This document shows, in pieces, positions 60,547 to 64,000 of a stretch of 64,000 nt of DNA (the stretch's first letter is position 1; the number at the start of each line of letters is the position of its first letter). The stretch comes from Haliclystus octoradiatus (lineage: Eukaryota; Cnidaria; Staurozoa; Stauromedusae; Haliclystidae). The notes below the pieces were generated by a model. That model did not search any database. It saw nothing but the letters and a program-made list of their open reading frames with translations, and was not told where the DNA came from. A program made the translations under genes and the position numbers. The stretch spans positions 25,000,445-25,064,444 of the forward strand of contig OU744446.1 in NCBI GenBank assembly GCA_916610825.1, given 5' to 3'.

Positions 60547-63500
60547 TAAACCAGGGGTCTTGGATCCTCTCATCCCGGCACTCTATCGGGGATGGGAATC
60601 TGCACATATAAGATTAATCTTATAATGCCGTACTTAGGCCTGCTTAGGATCACATTGGCCTAACGTATTGCCAACCGTCCAACTTTAAAATCATTAGCCA
60701 TCTGGGTTTGTAATTGCACATATAGCGCTAAAGCCCAAATATCATTTTTAGACCATGTTGATGGATGAAAATCGTACACTCCACAACACGACACTATACA
60801 ACATCCCCCCTAATTGAAATCAAAGGAATAAGTTCGTCACGAAAACATACATACAATGTATTACGGGAATATTTTATGTAATGAATTATCTTTCTTACAA
60901 ATTTCTTTGCCAGACCATGTCTGACCTTGATTTGTGGCGTTCTTTATGTAGCAAATAAATATGTGAAGAAGCGATGACGCGTTACTGTAATGTGACCAGC
61001 TGGCGTCTATACCTGGTCCATACTGTATACCTGTACTATCCACGTGACTTAAACTATTGTGAAATCATGAGTACGAAATAAGGCCACAGTCATAGATCAA
61101 GAAACTCAATACAAGTCAAATATGATGTGAATGTTCAACACATTTATCACACAGATTGAAATAGGAGCGTGTTTCATAGTTATGGTAGCGCACGCGTGTC
61201 CGAACCAGTAAGCTACTTAATAAGCTACGCACTTTTGTTCGTTATACCATAGAATTACAGACATTTTATGAACATGACGATTTGCAGTAGAAACCTCGTG
61301 CCAGAAGGGCATTATGGAAGGAGGCAACATTAGCACGGAGGGCCCAAGCCTACTCAAACCATCTTTTCTATGAATACGTCAGACCTTCATTAATCGGCAT
61401 ACGTCATAGCGTGAGCCCGGGTGGATTTCGGAAATTTTTTGACAGGGTGTGCCATTTTTAGAAAAAGAGGAAAACCATAAAATTTCACAGCAAGTAAAGA
61501 TGGAGATCCTAAAATTTCATATTTTTACGAGCAAGACAAAGGAAAAATTCTAAAATCTTTGAAAATCTCTAAATTGACACTGTAAAATTTCACAATAAGA
61601 AATCAGAAGGCACCCCATAAAAATGGCACGACGTGCGCCTTGACTCTCAGGTTCATGGAGGAAGACTGGGGTAGAGGCATGAACGGTTAAGCATTCTTGA
61701 TAAATGATAAGAGACAAGCCAACGGTCACATTTAACCTTTTCATACACAAACACAGCTAGTTAACTTTTCGGAAGAAGGCTACAATTCAAATGAATATCC
61801 CTGTGGACATGTCGATGGCTTATATTCACGACGATAAATTTTAAATCTTCTTGTATGCCTTGACTCTTTTGGCTTATGATTAGCTATATATAGATATAAT
61901 AGCGAAAAGACAGCTAGGCTCCATTATGATTGTAATTGTCATCTGTAACTGATTCTGCGCACGTTCTGAATGATCAGTTTTTTTGTTCAACTTTATACAT
62001 ACCATCTTCGTACATTCAATATGATATCTGTACTGTGTTTGAATTAGAAGCACATATACCTATTTATCAGTCCCTTACGTAGAATGCGGATGTTAATTGA
62101 ATAATTGCTTACATCTAAATCAAATGCCTAACTATAGACATTTGTATGTACCATTGTACAGTGTGTCCTATATATAGTCTATATATCTTGTTGTTTTTAG
62201 AGTCAACAAAGAAACTCACACAGGGGGTATACCCATATGAATATAACTATACTTCATAGTTCATGATCTAATTTAAAACGGTAAGGAAATAATCTATATT
62301 TGTAGACACTGCCACACCTTCGGCCACTAATCAAATTCATCATGAATCTGTCTGCAAAAGAATGACGCAAATATATTTGATAAATTCTGAAAGTCAGAAA
62401 TTTATCATTTATCGATTTTAGATGGCATATCGCGTTTAAAAAATTCAAATTGGGAAAACTTGATGAAATCTCATACAATGTATACAGTCAAGAGCGGCAT
62501 CAGCAATTTGTATTTCAAAGATGGCTGGCCATTGGCCACACACGTCACTCACATTCACGCGATCAATAAAACGTATAATTATACTGGATGGTTTGAAGGC
62601 AGTATAGTTACGAATGACAGTATTGTTTACATTTCGATTGAGATCTGCGATATAAGTTGACAGTTTGATTATTTATATTGATGGAATGAATGATATGCAT
62701 CTAATTTGTTTATTCTTTCTTTAAATAAATGTTAGTATTTAACATTGAATACCTTTTTTCCGTTATCATATGGTTATCATGAGCCTCATGAAGATATCTT
62801 TCTTTCAGTTTTCATAAATAAGGAAATAGGAATCAAAGTTAGGAAGGATGTGGTTCAAAATATTTAAACTCCTTTTCTTTTGATGTGACGGAAATATGTT
62901 TCGAAATGTTTCAGTTTTTGTGGAGTGCCATAATTTAGATGTTTTGATTTCTTGTCATCGATTGTTCATTTGTTTGATGGACAATACGCCGCACGCGGGA
63001 ACTTTTGTATTCCACTCTTGATTATTCACGATTTAGAAGCATTTCATTAATTCTTTTCTTCTGATTATATAAGGAGTTCCATTTCCCTTGTATAGCTTAA
63101 GGAAATGTCAACACGTTTCATGCCGTACAAAGAAATTCCGTCATTAAATGTGGAACTGCTGTGTATATCTATTGGTATACTGTATCCGCATGAACTTATT
63201 CCAGGAAGGAATGACATAGTGATAGTGTCAATCTTTGTCATGCGTCCGTTTGTCTGTGACACTTCATCTAAATCGTCACACACTGTTTTGAATTTGCCGC
63301 TTACTCTATTTGTAATTGGTTTGGCAAACCTAACATAATTCCAATGACTCTCCAGCGGGCAAACGACAGTTTAGTTTGAATGACGAAAACGCGCGAGTGA
63401 GGAGACGGCGGTGTTTCACCATAGAAATTTGGTTAAACAAACGTATCACCGTGTCCCAATTGTTTATCAGTAAAACAAAAGCATAGTCGGTCAATAGAAG

Positions 63501-63800
63501 AGCGCCCATGGTGCTAGTTTACCGTCACTCGTACACCGCTCATCGTCGTTTCAACATTGCTAAAGTACGAACGATTCTGAATACAGATCGAAAAGAGACA
63601 TATTTACGATATATTTGATATTGCCAGTATCGTATTACACCATTATAGTGGATATCAAAGGTACTATATCATAGCCACGCCTCTGCCAGTTGTCTGTTTG
63701 TCTCCCATTAAAAGACTTAGCAGATCAGTAACTGAAATATCAATTATTGTGCTATCGCATATCTATTAAATCAAATCGTATATAAATATATTGATACATC
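60547..63800. other. Intergenic, no gene firmly supported
   Basis: A stretch near 61430-61640 is repeat-like (several AAAATTTCA motifs). Minus-strand frames at 60861-61050 and 63065-63335 and a plus frame at 62460-62660 have acceptable codon-like composition but no motif or clear splice structure, so I do not call them. Confidence 0.35.
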
Positions 63801-63811
63801 ACATATCAATA

Positions 63812-63885
63812 ATGATCAGCTATAGTTATCTCTTCATTTCCATAACGCTGGCAATTGAAATTCAAACAGTTAAAGCCAATTGGTG
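63812..63885 (+). CDS. Putative first coding exon with signal peptide (gene continues beyond window)
   Basis: The ATG opens a typical signal peptide (MISYSYLFISITLAIEIQ...), followed by KANW, and the frame runs into a strong donor, TGGTG|GTGAGT, with a stop just beyond it in the unspliced frame. Exon 1 would therefore end in phase 2. The ANWW context resembles the start of some Wnt proteins, but one exon of 25 codons is not enough to name a family. Confidence 0.4.
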
Positions 63886-64000
63886 GTGAGTACATAATGA
63901 TAACCTCATATCACTATATTATTCTCAACGCCTTAACCGTTCCATGATATCTATATGTTACTATAGGATTTCGTTTTAATGTATAGGGCTCTGGGGACGC

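Overview
The window is animal (metazoan) nuclear DNA: AT-rich, with GT-AG introns of about 50 bp to 6 kb, a 25-residue ribosomal protein eL41 gene, a collagen prolyl 4-hydroxylase, a Notch-ligand-like DSL protein, and many transposons (Mutator-like, hAT, Ty3/Gypsy, Penelope-like, Jockey/CR1-type LINE). A marine invertebrate is likely; I cannot assign the phylum. Six genes are supported; four multi-exon genes were assembled by hand by following splice sites, and each assembles to an exact multiple of three.

Layout. 1.4-11.1 kb: one Mutator-like element (9-bp target duplication, about 105-bp inverted ends) holding a decayed multi-exon transposase gene and later Penelope-like insertions with long ATT tracts. 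12.5-17.3 kb (minus): a secreted SPARC/SMOC/testican-family protein with Kazal, EF-hand, thyroglobulin, thyroglobulin and EF-hand modules. 18.2-20.7 kb (minus): an ionotropic-glutamate-receptor-like channel whose pore carries a potassium-channel filter, TTVGYGD. 23.7-25.2 kb (plus): a single-exon MFSD8-like membrane transporter. 25.8-26.5 kb (plus): RPL41. 28.0-39.5 kb (minus): prolyl 4-hydroxylase alpha subunit, 12 exons; its 5.8-kb third intron contains a very young Ty3/Gypsy element and Penelope-like debris. 41.5-49.4 kb: a 7.9-kb element with about 710-bp inverted ends and a 9-bp target duplication, itself carrying a hAT insertion. 51.7-58.6 kb (minus): a four-exon DSL-domain membrane protein with a nearly full-length LINE in intron 2. 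59.9-60.5 kb: a LINE tail. At the right edge (63.8 kb, plus) a signal-peptide exon of a gene that leaves the window.

The host genes have little common pathway beyond the secretory route and cell surface (matrix calcium-binding protein, collagen hydroxylase, receptor channel, DSL ligand, transporter). The most unusual items are the potassium-filter glutamate-receptor-like channel, the DSL protein without an EGF array, the duplicated EF-hand/thyroglobulin architecture, two large 9-bp-TSD transposons, a CCAAT/octamer tandem module inside a hAT element, and repeated hammerhead-ribozyme-like cores beside ATT tracts. No database search was possible; family names rest on motifs read by eye.
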